A stretch of 64,000 nucleotides of DNA, taken from Cladorhizidae sp. MBARI D1340-BT2 (Eukaryota > Porifera > Demospongiae > Poecilosclerida > Cladorhizidae). The DNA is taken from the NCBI GenBank assembly GCA_028752905.1, contig JAQNBH010000015.1, positions 34,826,163 through 34,890,162 of the forward strand, in the 5' to 3' direction. The stretch's first letter is position 1. Each line of letters opens with the position of its first letter. A program made the translations under genes and the position numbers. Below are positions 47,683 to 59,009 of this stretch, piece after piece. The notes under the pieces are model-generated. The model worked only from the letters and a program-made list of their open reading frames with translations. It ran no database searches and had not been told where the DNA came from.

Positions 47683-48312
47683 GCAGTATGTACAGGTACT
47701 GTGGGCAGTATGTACAGTAACTGTGTGCAGTATGTGCAGGTACTGTGTGCAGTATGTACAGGTACTGTGTGCAGTATGTGCAGGTACTGTGTGCAGTATG
47801 TACAGGTACTGTGTGCAGTATGTGCAGGTACTGTGTGCAGTATGTACAGGTACTGTGTGCAGTATGTGCAGGTACTGTGTGCAGTATGTACAGTACTGTG
47901 TGCAGTGTGTACAGGTACTGTGTGCAGTATGTGCAGGTACTGTGTGCAGTATGTGCAGGTACTGTGTGCAGTATGTACAGTACTGTGTGCAGTGTGTACA
48001 GGTACTGCGTGCAGTATGTACAGGTACTGCGTGCAGTATGTGCAGGTACTGTGTGCAGTATGTACAGGTACTGTGTGCAGTATGTACAGTACTGTGTGCA
48101 GTGTGTACAGGTACTGTGTGCAGTTTGTGCAGGTACTGTGTGCAGTATGTGCAGGTACTGTGTGCAGTATGTACAGTACTGTGTGCAGTATGTGCAGGTA
48201 CTGTGTGCAGTGTGTACAGGTACTGTGTGCAGTATGTACAGGTACTGTGTGCAGTGTGTACAGGTACTGTGTGCAGTGTGTACAGGTACTGTGTGCAGTA
48301 TGTACAGGTACT
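47683..48312. repeat. 22-bp minisatellite
   Basis: About 29 copies of CTGTGTGCAGTATGTACAGG plus TA (22 bp), with GTGCAGG and 20-bp ACAGTACTG variants. All frames on both strands are open, giving Cys/Tyr/Val-rich pseudo-ORFs. Confidence 0.96.
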
Positions 48313-48967
48313 ATGTATGTGCATGTAGGCATGTAATTCAAGGCAAATAATCAATATTTGGAAAAAATATGGGATTGGGCCGTTTCAGAGTTGCAAGTAG
48401 TGCCCGGTACCAAGCTCCCCAGATAAGGGAATGCTTGAGTGTAGCTCGTTTGTTGGTATAATTTTGAATGGTTTGGTTTGTTGGTAATTTTTTTAAAGAA
48501 GCCAAAAAAAAACAACCTTATGAGAAAAGTATCAAAAGTGGCTTGAGTTTCTAGTATGCATCCGACACATGTGTAATGTTAACTATGTATATACTCCATG
48601 GAAGCTATGTGCTGGTTGTTGTTGCTTTTATCAGGTTTTATTTATTTAAGGTGCTCGATAATAGGACTTGATGTTGAACACGTGTTTATTATTTCATGTA
48701 AAATACAGAATAAAAAAATAAAAAAGTAACAAAAAATAAAATAATATAATACACAAAATGACAGGAATCACTCCCAAAAGAACAGAGATAGCTGTATGGC
48801 CACAGGGAGGGCATTAGGTGGTGTTGTAGTAGGTAGTTAAGCTTGGGCTTTCACCTCTCCTGACCTTCGCCTGATTAGATGACCCAGTTCTGTCATGCCC
48901 AGGTCTCGATTGCTCTGGGGTATGTTATTGCTGTTATTGTTATTGTTTTTATTTTTATTAGATCAAT
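48313..48967. other. Intergenic, A-rich
   Basis: A-rich tract 48700-48760. No gene recognised. Confidence 0.4.
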
Positions 48968-49285
48968 TGATTCAATGAAGAATAGTCACCAGGGCCAAGG
49001 AAAACCCGATCTTCTGAAGAATAGTCACCCGAGCCGGAACCTTCTGAAGTATAGTCACCTGAGCTAGATCTACATTGGGAATTGGAGAGCAATATGATCA
49101 CACAGGCTCTGGAATGCATTCTGAGAGAAAGCCCCTAGCCACACACCCAACCTAACCCCACCCCCAACCCTAGCCCTAGCACTAGCCCTAGCCCGAGCCG
49201 GGATCTTCTGAAGAATAGTCACCCAGGCCAGGATCTTCTGAATAATAGTCACCCGGGCTGTGCTCGGGTGACTATTCTTCAATTG
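48968..49285. mobile_element. Inverted-repeat element with internal subrepeats
   Basis: Bounded by TGAAGAATAGTCACC on the left and GGTGACTATTCTTCA on the right, about 315 bp apart. The motif CTTCTGAAGAATAGTCACC recurs internally in + orientation (49013, 49028-49060, 49205, 49230), followed by GAGCC- or GGGCC-like bases. The middle carries CCCTAGCCCTAG-type repeats. No ORF. Target-site duplication not clear. Confidence 0.6.
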
Positions 49286-49381
49286 ACCGTTTTTATCAAT
49301 GTTATTGTTGTCATTGTTATTGTTATCATTGTTATTGTTGTCATATTATTGTTATTGTTGTCATTTTTGTTTTTGTAGTTG

Positions 49382-49419
<38 letters not shown>

Positions 49420-50964
49420 GTAGTGAAAGTGGTTTGTCAATGTAGGCCATAAACAGTGCTCAATGCTATATAAGTAGGCTGATATAGGAATTAGCTGGTC
49501 CTACTATAGTTTCATGCATGTCGTCAAGAACAATGAGGAACTGAGATGAGAGATGGGTATAAGGTGGAACGATGAATATGTAAATGGGTTGGTGATTGAC
49601 TCGATAGGTGGGGTCATTGATGTAGGTGTCAATGGGTGTTTTTTGTGTACTTGTTGTAGTGCTTGCCTACTTCATCACGTTTTAGCATCAGGGTAGGATT
49701 TTCCCTAGTCACATATATACAACTGACTAGCACTTACCAATCAGGAAGCACAATTGCAGCCAGTTCAGGCGCTCAGATTTGATGTACCCCCACTTTGGCT
49801 GCAAGTAACTTTAGCATAGTTCTACTTATGCAACATTTTTAGTAACAAACAGACTTTAGAGCTAAATATTAAGTTCATACAGTGAAGTATGCAGAATCTA
49901 TGGAGTTCCAAATTCGTAACCAAAGGTTTTGTTAGTGTTTTTTTAGTCTCCCCTTCATATGAACATAAATCTACTTATAAAATAGGTGGTCATTCTCTCT
50001 TGCTTATATTGATCTAGCAATCACAGTTGCCGTAGCCACTGCTGACAAATAGCATTCTTGAATGATGGAGTTTGAGAGGTGATCTCACTTCACATTCCAA
50101 CCTGCAGTTCCAAAAGAAAAAAATGTATGCATATTGAAGGGGCTACATTTTTATGCAAGTCAGGACCATGAATATGTGCAAAGACTTTATAATAGAAGCA
50201 CGTGCTCAGATGCTCGACCCTTTTAAGCAAAAAACAAAACATTTGAAATGACTAATGCCATTTTGTGTATATAGTGTGCATGCGTTTTTCATGTTCCCAA
50301 TGATACACACAACACAATATCAATGATTACCTACAAATGATGTAAAAAATTATCCTTGAAATCACCAACACAACGAGATCGCCTAATGCTATAAAATTTT
50401 AGTGAACAATTTTCAATGAATTATTAATACGACTAAAATGCAAAAGAAAAATCGTTTGGCTCTGTCATCCTCACAACTAAACGAGGAATAGTAAAGGCAG
50501 CAACCTGGGGCACTCCTCAGGAGAAGCTGCTCACAACCAGAGGAGAAGAAAAGAAGAAGCAGGCACGATCCTTGACGAGAAATGTCTAGCTACGAAATAC
50601 TAGGGCAGTGCTCAGGAAAAGCTGCACACATCCAGAGGAGAAGAGAATGGTTATTACTATGCATTATTGTAGCACAGCTATGGTGCCTATACCCTGCTTC
50701 ATGGTGAGCCCAGCTACTAGCTGCTTATGCCCTGCTTCATGGGGAGCCCAGCTACTAGCTGGCATCTTGGGGCATGTCAGTTACCTATAAGGTAAGATTT
50801 TGAATTTTGGAATGCAGCTGTAGTCAATACTGTGTCATTTCTTCCTCCCTCCTCCCATCTCTGGGCAACACCGGGTACCCCTGATGTTGTGTTCTCAAGC
50901 TGCTGTGGCATCCAGAAAGACTACCTTTAACAACAGGGTGTGCACAATCTTTATCAATACTCCT
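49286..50964. other. Intergenic with TTG/ATT microsatellites
   Basis: GTT/ATT-rich simple repeats at 49290-49420. A 41-bp local duplication (CCCTGCTTCATGG(T/G)GAGCCC) at 50691-50763 and a related pair CAGGA(G/A)AAGCTGC(T/A)CACA at 50518 and 50614. No gene. Confidence 0.5.
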
Positions 50965-51226
50965 TTTATGTCTAGGCAGTGCCGGTACATACAAACAACA
51001 CGGGCCTATCCAGACAAAACTCTGTGTGTTTAAGACAACCAGTTTCTTGATTTGTGTTTTGTAATGGAGGAAGTAGCTCATTTTGGACCTTTTTGCAGCA
51101 TTTTGGCGTTGGAATTCCCTCATTTTTGAAGTCTTCATTGCACATGTCATTTATGTGGTAAGTGATGTGTATGTTGCGGTACACAACACAACATGAGTGC
51201 ATACCAGCTGGTAATTCATCCTTCAC
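50965..51226 (-). pseudogene. Possible P2RX7-like zinc-domain remnant
   Basis: The minus-strand frame contains IPTPKCCKKVQNELL, ETGCLKHTEFCLDRPVL and, upstream, HSCCVVYRN. The spacing resembles the MPTxxExxCC ... CIxxHxxFxxxCLxxxVL pattern of the cysteine-rich domain shared by P2X7 C-termini and many invertebrate transposon-associated proteins. It ends at a stop and has no flanking support, so the call is tentative. Confidence 0.3.
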
Positions 51227-51415
51227 TCTTCTCAGTTGTGCCCTCAGAGTTCTTCACAACCTGAAAACGACTCTGCTGTTGAACTACCTGCAGACACTCC
51301 TGATGTCTTCACTCATCTCTGCTACATTAAGGAATTACTACCATAGGATCCTTCTTTTCAGACCCCTGATTGCCTGTATCAGTGTACTTTCTGCATATAG
51401 ATTAAATTTCAAATG

Positions 51416-51532
51416 ATAATTCCTGATGAAGACTAGAGCACTCTAGTCGAAACGTCGAGTGAATAAAAAAATTGAAGTTGATTATTGAGGTGATTTTAAT
51501 GTTATTATATCAACTGAGAGTTCATTGAGAGA
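51416..51532 (+). mobile_element. Palindromic element, copy 6: single arm with best hammerhead-like core
   Basis: Contains CTGATGA (51423-51429), an 8-bp perfect stem GACTAGAG/CTCTAGTC closed by two or more loop bases, GAAAC (51449-51453), GTCGAGTGAAT, GATTATTGAGGTGATTT and the family end CAACTGAGAGTTCATTGAG. Confidence 0.8.
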
Positions 51533-51874
51533 TAATTTAATTGATTTATTGAGCCTTGAGATATATAATTATATAGGCCATCATTAAGTGCAACAAACTA
51601 TAAATGAAAATGGTTTCCCATGAATTAACTATATAGATTATTACATCAAAAAACAATTTCAAACAGGGATTATGATGAGGGCAGGTGCCAAAGACATAAA
51701 GGGAGAGTTCGTTGGGAGTTCACAGATGGCTGAAATCGTGCTTCAGGATATAATAGCAGGAGAAATATATTAGTAAGCGCTCAGCGCGTTGGCTGCGCTG
51801 CGCGCGCAAGTGCGCGCAAGGCTCCTCGAAAGTTGTAGAGTGCATGTGTTGTATCCCTCAGTTCCCACACCAAG
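51533..51874 (+). promoter_or_regulatory. Probable promoter region of the methyltransferase gene
   Basis: The last 100 bp before the ATG holds a GC-rich patch (51781-51822) built of repeated GCGC words, TGCGCGCGCAAGTGCGCGC. It contrasts with the AT-rich surroundings, as expected of a short CpG-rich promoter. There is no TATA box at a typical distance. Inference from composition and position only. Confidence 0.4.
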
Positions 51875-54800
51875 ATGGGGTCGAACGTCTCTCGTCCTGT
51901 AGCTGCGAAGCCTCTTACAACAGACGAGTTAATAATGATTATTGGTATTGGTGCAGTGGGCGTAGCATGCATCGGAGCCTTGGCTTACGGTATGGACATT
52001 ATGGAGGTGAGGAACCCATACAGTGTTGGGCTAATGTTGTGGATAATTGTATTCTTCTGTATGACACTAGAGAGAAGGAAAAAAGTTGTATGAGACACAG
52101 AAAATGGTGAGTGAGTACATGGCCTTCCACTACTGCCCACTTGATGAGTACGTAGGCTACACCTTTGGGCCCCACAACTCTCTGGACTTCCCAAAGAAAT
52201 GCATCGATCTCTGCCTGAAGCACAAACCTGTAAGTGTATGGGATGTGGTAAGATTTAACTTGCGTAATAGACCTGGTTCTAAAGCAATGATGACCACTTA
52301 CCAGATTTTGTGATTGTGCATGCTTGAGAGATGACTAACAATTCCCAACCAACAACCAACAATTATTAATTGGTAAAAATTAGGAAATCAAGAAATATCA
52401 TTGACTAAACTTTGGAATTCTTGTAGTCTAGAAATATGCCGTAAGATAAGGAAGTTGGTATCTTTTAGGTCAAGTTTGATTGTGCACACATCAATAGCTG
52501 AGATTAAAAGTGTGGTTAGCTAGTTAATATAAATAATTAGGTGGTGTAGTTAGCTAGGTGATATAAATAACTAGGTGGTGTAGCTAGGTGATATAAATAA
52601 CTAGGTGGTGTAGTTAGCTAGGTGATATAAATAACTAGGTAGTGTAGTTAGCTAAATAACTAGGTGGTGTAGCTAGGTGATATAAATAACTAGGTGGTGT
52701 AGTTAGCTAGGTGATATAAATAACTAGGTAGTGTAGTTAGCTAAATAACTAGGTGGTGTAGTTAGGTGATATAAATAACTAGGTGGTATAGTTAGCTAGG
52801 TGATATAAATAACTAGGTGATGTAGTTAGCTAGGTGATATAAATAACTAGGTGGTGTAGTTAGCTAGGTGATATAAATAACTAGATGATGTAGTTAGCTA
52901 GGTGATATAAATAATTAGGTGGTGTAGTTAGCTAGGTGATATAAATAACTAGGTGGTGTAGTTAGCTAGGTGATATAAATAACTAGGTGGTGTAGTTAGC
53001 TAGGTGATATAAATAACTAGATGATGTAGTTAGCTAGGTGATATAAATAATTAGGTGGTGTAGTTAGCTAGGTGATATAAATAACTAGGTGGTGTAGTTA
53101 GCTAGGTGATATAAATAACTAGGTGGTGTAGTTAGCTAGGTGATATAAATAACTAGGTGGTGTAGTTAGCTAGGTGGTATAAATAACTAGGTGGTGTAGT
53201 TAGCTAGGTGATATAAATAACTAGGTGGTGTAGTTAGCTAGGTGATATAAATAACTAGGTGGTGTAGTTAGCTAGGTGATATAAATAACTAGGTGGTGTA
53301 GTTAGCTAGGTGGTATAAATAACTAGGTGGTGTAGTTAGCTAGGTGATATAAATAACTAGGTGGTGTAGTTAGCTAGGTGATATAAATAACTAGGTGGTG
53401 TAGTTAGCTAGGTGATATAAATAACTAGGTAGTGTAGTTAGCTAGGTGATATAAATAACTAGGTGGTGTAGTTAGCTAGGTGATATAAATAACTAGGTGG
53501 TGTAGTTAGCTAGGTAATATAAATAACTAGGTGGTGTAGTTAGCTAGGTGATATAAATAACTAGGTAGCTAGGAGACAGGTCCCTACAAGAAATAACTGG
53601 ATGACCTGAAGGGAACTTGATAGCCTAGCTATCGCTATCTTTACCCTCTGAGCAGGTTTCTCCTCGGAGCTTGACAGAAACTGCCACCTCCTTGTAGGCA
53701 TGTAACCAGTGTTGCTTAGGTGTTAAAGATGTTGTCATTTCTATGCCTCCTGGTCCCATGTTGCAGGGGATAAGGAGGTCTGGGAGGAATGTGTGTGTGT
53801 GCTATGCCTTAGAGTGTAAGCCTATACCAGGTTAGGGGGCAGGGGATATGTTTCTCTGAAAATCTTGTCAGTTTGGCATCATTAGCTTCCAATTTAAAGA
53901 TGAAAGCCACTGCATTTTTATTGGGTTTCTGTAAACGCTGGTTCACAATATGCTGCTAAGCCTTCACATCGTGTCGCATCACTTCTAGCTGTTCACAATA
54001 ACGAAGTCACCGCTTGAGCAAACTTGAACTTTCATCCAACTGAAACTCCGCCCATTAGTTAATGGATGCCAGCGCTCATGTCATTCGAAACAAAGCACAC
54101 TTTCTAGCCAATGGTGGAGTAGCTTGTACTCAACTGAGGAGGACCTGGACCCGATTTTGCTCAACTATCACCTGCTTCCATGCATTTCCCCTAGCTCCCT
54201 AGTCCCTGTAGGACTTGCTGGGTGCATCCCATATACCGGGGAAAGTTCTCGCTGCTTCGATAAGCCTTTTGTCATCCATTAAACTTTGAAATCACCAGCT
54301 TTTACTGTAAAATACTCAAATAAAGCACACCAGAATGATGTAATCAACAGGTCGCACCCACCGCTTGAATAGAACATGATTCTATTCAAGTGGTGCGATG
54401 CGATGCGACGTGGTTTTGTGTTCACAACATTTTTTTTTAAACGTCGCATCACTTGAGCGTTTTGCATATTGTGGATCAGCCTTAAGGCAGCATGCAGTTG
54501 ATATGTGTATAAATGGAGATGTGGGTGTGGTTTAACCCTTTGACACTGACTTTATTTGTGGTTTGTGTAGTTTGTTTGTTGTGTCTTTTTATCTTTTTTT
54601 TGCTAATTTTTTCTTCAACAATGTGCTTCTCAAACTCGTCATAACATTAGAATGCAAATATAATATGCTGCAGTTTGGTATAGGAATCAGCTCCATTGAG
54701 GTAAACAAACAATAGCTAATCATGGCTCCGTCACTCTGTCTACAACAAAAGAAAATCATATTAAAAGATTTCCCTGACATTGTCGAGTTTGTGCCATATG

Positions 54801-57800
54801 ACACGGCATTTAATCGCTTAATTAACAGAAGCCTCCACACATGATATTGCAGGAGGGCATCTTGAACAGGGCTCTGGACATCGGCTGTTCAGTGGGGAGA
54901 TCCACATTTGAACTCGCTCGTTCGTACGATGAAGTGGTGGGCATGGACCTCTCTCAGGCATTTGTGGAGACATGCAACGAGCTAAAGAACAGCGGCCAAG
55001 CAAACTACGCCATGATAGTTGAAGGAGACCTGGTGGAGCACAAGACAGCCTTCATCGATGCCACCATTGTAAGCACCAGATCTCCCCCAGGGTTTCATTT
55101 AGAAAATTGTCCAAGAGGGGGCAACGGGAGGAATCTGGATTTTAAGGGGGGGGGACATGAAAGATGTGACAAAGTTTCTAATGAATTTTAAAAAGGTTCC
55201 AAGGGCAGCCTACCCCCTGCCCCCCCCTAAATGAAATCCTGTCCCCTATAATTAGATAGCTCTATAATTGGATGGGAATGCTGAAGGTGGCCCTGAATCC
55301 TGCCTATGGCCAGTAGGAAGTCTTGGACTTGGATAGCAAATATTTGAGGGCCAGTTTCTCCTGTCACCTGTTTATGTGGCAATACTGATGATGTTAGCTG
55401 ATCATGTTAAGGTATAGAGTATGTTAATATCTGTTAACAAATGTTTAGAATCTCCCCCCCCCCCCCCCCCCCCCTCACACACACCCTTCTAACCAAACAT
55501 GGAAGAAAACAAGCCCCTACAACGCTTACTAAACAATGCATACCCATTGAGCTCCCTGAAATGCTATACGATTTTTAATAGGAACCATAGTTCCTATTTA
55601 AATCTACCTATGATTGCTATTGGAAGTTGATTTCTATTATTCAAGTGCCCGATTAGCTCCACCTTTACAGAGTGATTGTGGTTAGTGCCATGACTGTGGC
55701 ACAGAATTGCAGCTTAGTCCACAATAGGTGCATCTTCACTTCGAAAGGCAACAGTCAAGCTCAACAATATAGCTACGTAGCTAGTTTATAGATTTTAGAG
55801 TGCATAACGCACTCCAGGATCTATGGATAATCACTACATCTCTAGGAATTTGTTTCATGTGATGTATTCTTCATCCAGCGAGGCAAGCCTTCAGTGTTCA
55901 ACTCTCAGTGACTCCAGCCATGCCAACAGCTCCTCTTCCATTAGAGGAAGTGCTTCTTTCCGCCCACCACTCTCCTGCCTCTCGTTCACTCCAAACTATC
56001 TGCCTGCACTATGATTATTGTTCTGCTATGCAAATTAAAGTGCTTTAAGCTCGGAAGCTGCAGTGGATCTCTTCTCGTCGACCTGCTGCACTGGATTTCC
56101 TCCATTGTCTTGGTTGTGATGTATTGTTCCCTCAATAGTACACTTAACCCCAAATAATAAGACGAGGTCAAATAATTGACATGGAGCTTATCACAAATTT
56201 GCATCCATTGTTATGACGGAAGGGTGGTTCCTATAGCCAATTGGGACTGACTCTTCTGTTACAACTGGCGATTCCTAGTCGAGGCTAATGGTATACTAAA
56301 TCTTATGGCACTTTTATTTCTTATGTTTCTTTATAGATAGAGCCAGAGAAGGAGATATTGTCATAAATCAGACAAGGAAGAGCTCGTCTCTCGAGACAGA
56401 CTAAGAAGGAGCTATGGCACTCAGTGACACAGACTTCACTCTCTGAAGAGTATATTGAGTTCTGGATCGTATTAGACATGATTTTGTACCAAGTTAGGGA
56501 TTCAATGGTCAGCAATGCTGCGCTAATTGAACTCTCTCGATCTTCGTCATAAAATTGACCCATTCCATCAGGGAATAATTACTCACTTTTCCCCAATGAC
56601 TGGTCTTGACTGGTCTCCGACAGGGGTTCCAGGCCGCCTGGGTCCCGTGCCCCCCGGATCCCACCCTGACCCCTCCCTAGTATGGCAGGTGGATTCTACA
56701 CAGCTCTTTGTAGCAAGCAAGTCTGTACCTGATTGTTCTCTAGTGGACCACAACTGCTGCGATGTGGGCAACGTCATCATTAGGAAGAAGAGTGAGTAGC
56801 CATTGTGATGTAGCTACTGTGAAAGGCAGCAAATGGTGATGATTCTGAGTCAGACTTCATTGCCTGCCATAATACAATCAAGGTTCTAGATGGTTCAAAA
56901 CAAGAATGATTGCTGCCATTTCCTACCTACCTGCCAGGGACACTATCAATAGTGCTTAAACAATGGAGAAAACACAAGCCTCTTGCTGTTTCTCTGTCAC
57001 ATGACTAGAGGTCACATGACTAGAGAGGAAGAAAATATTTTTATTGCACCAAATTGCTAATTAGTTGCCACGAGATCACCATAGCAACTCCTAGCATTTT
57101 ATGTACTGTAGCTTCTATATCATCTCACATGCAGGAGAGTGTGAAGAGGGTGTAAATAAGAGTTATAGTTACTCAACCAGCATACAGGTCATTGATTCCA
57201 AAATAAAGCCTACCTAATGTTACTGTCTTGAAGGGGGAACTGACACAACCACTGGCAGGATGGGGTGTAGGGACTCTCCCTCCCATGCACGTACTGGAAA
57301 TGTGATGGGTAGGGGGCAAGATTCTAGTTGCTATATGTTACAGAAGTGTTGTGCTAGTTGATGTGTAGACTTATACCTCATCCCTCCTTCCCTTTACAGG
57401 ATCGTTCCCGCACAACCTTTATGGTGGGAGATGCTTGCAAGATCCCAGACATTGGAAAGTTTGGTCTTGTATTTGCAGGCAATCTCATCTGCAGATTATC
57501 GGAGCCGATAATATTCTTCAACCGTCTTCCTGGCCTGGTGGTGCCGGGGGGACTCCTTGTCCTCACCTCTCCTTACACCTGGCTCGAGTCCTACACTCGT
57601 AAAGTATATTTGCATGTGGTAATTAAAGCAGGTGTTGTGGGCGTAGTTCGGTATTGTAGTTATAGATCAGCATTCACTTGGCAACTCTTAGCAGTGCCCA
57701 AGTGGTTGACTGGTCATGCCATTGCCTGTAAGATATGTAGGTGTGTTTCAGTCGAGTTCGAGTCACAATAATGGAGTTGTCCAATATTATAGTTCGTGCG

Positions 57801-59009
57801 CATCACATTATATATTTGCACTGCTTTGTGTTTAAATTTTTCGATATGAGCAAAGATCACATCGTTATATTTTTGTAGAATATATTTCTAGGAATACTTT
57901 TTACCTATGCAACTTCCATGAGACAATATATTATTTCTGGAGAGAAACCAGCTGGAAAGCTCTGGATGAGGTTGCTGCCTCTCTATGAGACTGTCATGTG
58001 CTCACCTGCATACTAACCTTCAGCCTGGAATAGCTGGCACAATGTTCACTATTGGGGGAGTGCACCCTTCATCTGAATGAGCTAATCACTTGACCATAAA
58101 AAATATGAATGATAATTTTGACAACATCCTGCCCTCTTGTCTCATATGAATCTTTGAGGCTGCATGTCTAATGTGTGACACTGCTACTTGGAATATTTTG
58201 GTTTTGATGATATTTGGTGTAGATGGGAGAGAAGAGAAAAATAGTTTGTGTTCACTTTGGCATGCTTGTTCTCCTGAAACCGACATTGGATTGGTCAGCA
58301 TTGTGCATGGTTACAGTAGGATCTTGCGCACAATGGCTATGATCTATGCTCGTGTTGTTGTCATCATCATGCCCGTACCACTCCATGTAGACCTGGCTAT
58401 GTCACCTGGCCGTATTTTTCATGGGTAGGCCGGCAGGCTATTTGCCTTTCAACAAGATACCTGCACTCACCTCCTATGAAAACCAGGATTATAATGAGCT
58501 TCTGCACTTGACCTGATCGACAACTAGCCAGCATCTGTAAGTGAACAGACTGCATGATGAGGCAAATGGATCTGTTATAAGTTGGCAAACAATAGATGTC
58601 CGTCTTTGCCATTACTTCCATTAATATTAAGTTGCCTTCTGCACCAGTTCTTTGCCAGTTGTGTCCATTTGCTCAAATCCATGGTTGATGTTTGCATCTT
58701 TTGTGTGTGTATGTTGATAGGGGAGGGTTGGGGTTGGTGTGACAGCTAGGAGCTTCAAAATCCAAACCACACATGATGATTTTGTTGTTAATGGTAATAG
58801 CTAATATTGCTAAATGTTGTTTGCAGAGTAACTGGATTGGTGGATTTCAATCAGAAGGTGTGGATGTGAGAGGCTTTGACACATTGAAGAGAGTGCTGGG
58901 GCTACACTTTGAGCTGGTGGCAGAGCAAGACCTTGCCTTTGTCATCAGAGAAACTGTGCGCAAACATCAGTGGACGGTGTCACATGTTACTGTGTGGAAA
59001 AGAAAGTGA
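51875..59009 (+). CDS. Stand-alone ovothiol-type (mercaptohistidine) N-methyltransferase with N-terminal membrane anchor
   Basis: Five phase-0 exons: 51875-52006, 52071-52229, 54853-55068, 57400-57603, 58827-59009 (297 codons, stop TGA). Residues 45-297 match the OvoA C-terminal methyltransferase family, which methylates the imidazole of 5-thiohistidine to give ovothiol. Diagnostic pieces are KKLYETQKMVSEYMAFHY, ALDIGCSVGRSTFELA (SAM-binding motif I), VGDACKIP, PGGLLVLTSPYTWLESYT, NWIGGF and FVIRETVRKHQW. No sulfoxide-synthase domain precedes it, unlike animal OvoA. Exon 1 adds MGSNVS, a possible N-myristoylation start, and a hydrophobic segment at residues 20-40 (IMIIGIGAVGVACIGALAYG). The exon 1-2 link rests on a 64-bp intron (GTGAGG...CACTAG, with CTAAT) that joins in frame; without splicing exon 1 would stop at residue 72. 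The methyltransferase call is firm, the membrane-anchor join likely. Confidence 0.85.
52230..52511. other. Intron 2, 5' part
   Basis: Unique intronic sequence after donor GTAAGT. Nothing recognised. Confidence 0.6.
52512..53572. repeat. 34-bp minisatellite in intron 2 of the methyltransferase gene
   Basis: About 31 copies of a 34-bp unit with TAGGTGGTGTAGTTAGC and TAGGTGATATAAATAAC. Early units are shortened (52640-52760). Each unit carries TATAAATA. Confidence 0.95.
53573..53936. other. Intron 2, middle part
   Basis: Unique intronic sequence. Nothing recognised. Confidence 0.5.
53937..54480. mobile_element. Candidate inverted-repeat transposon remnant (544 bp)
   Basis: Ends GCTGGTTCACAATATGC (53937-53953) and, inverted, GCTGATCCACAATATGC (54464-54480), 15 of 17 identical. 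Subterminal GTCGCATCACTT and its inverse AAGTGATGCGAC also face each other. An internal perfect hairpin CTTGAATAGAA / TTCTATTCAAG lies at 54364-54390. No transposase ORF; no target-site duplication evident. Confidence 0.55.
55085..55245. mobile_element. Small G/C-tract inverted-repeat element in intron 3
   Basis: CAGGGTTTCATTTAG at the left and CTAAATGAAATCCTG at the right form a near-perfect 15-bp inverted repeat about 130 bp apart. The inside carries G-rich then C-rich tracts that can also pair. Starts about 20 bp after the exon 3 donor. Confidence 0.5.
55246..57399. other. Intron 3 of the methyltransferase gene
   Basis: Contains a C-run of about 28 bases (55447-55474). Open frames at 55823-56014, 56321-56563 (minus) and 56527-56799 have no recognisable similarity and lie inside the intron. 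Confidence 0.5.
57604..58826. other. Intron 4 of the methyltransferase gene
   Basis: Donor GTATAT, acceptor TTTGCAG. No element recognised. Confidence 0.6.

Noticed and set aside
47650..48354. Five overlapping Cys/Tyr/Val-rich ORFs on both strands
   Set aside because: 22-bp minisatellite translated in every frame.
51844..52110. 88-codon ORF overlapping exon 1
   Set aside because: Out of frame with the hydrophobic exon 1 peptide and with the methyltransferase; it crosses the proposed 64-bp intron without any recognisable feature.
52086..52313. Separate gene starting at the codon before YETQKMVSEY
   Set aside because: It starts at TTG, has no ATG before the conserved YET, and ends by reading past a good GTAAGT donor. 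It is exon 2 of the methyltransferase gene.
56527..56799. Pro/Gly-containing 90-codon ORF
   Set aside because: Inside intron 3, with no start context and no recognisable domain.
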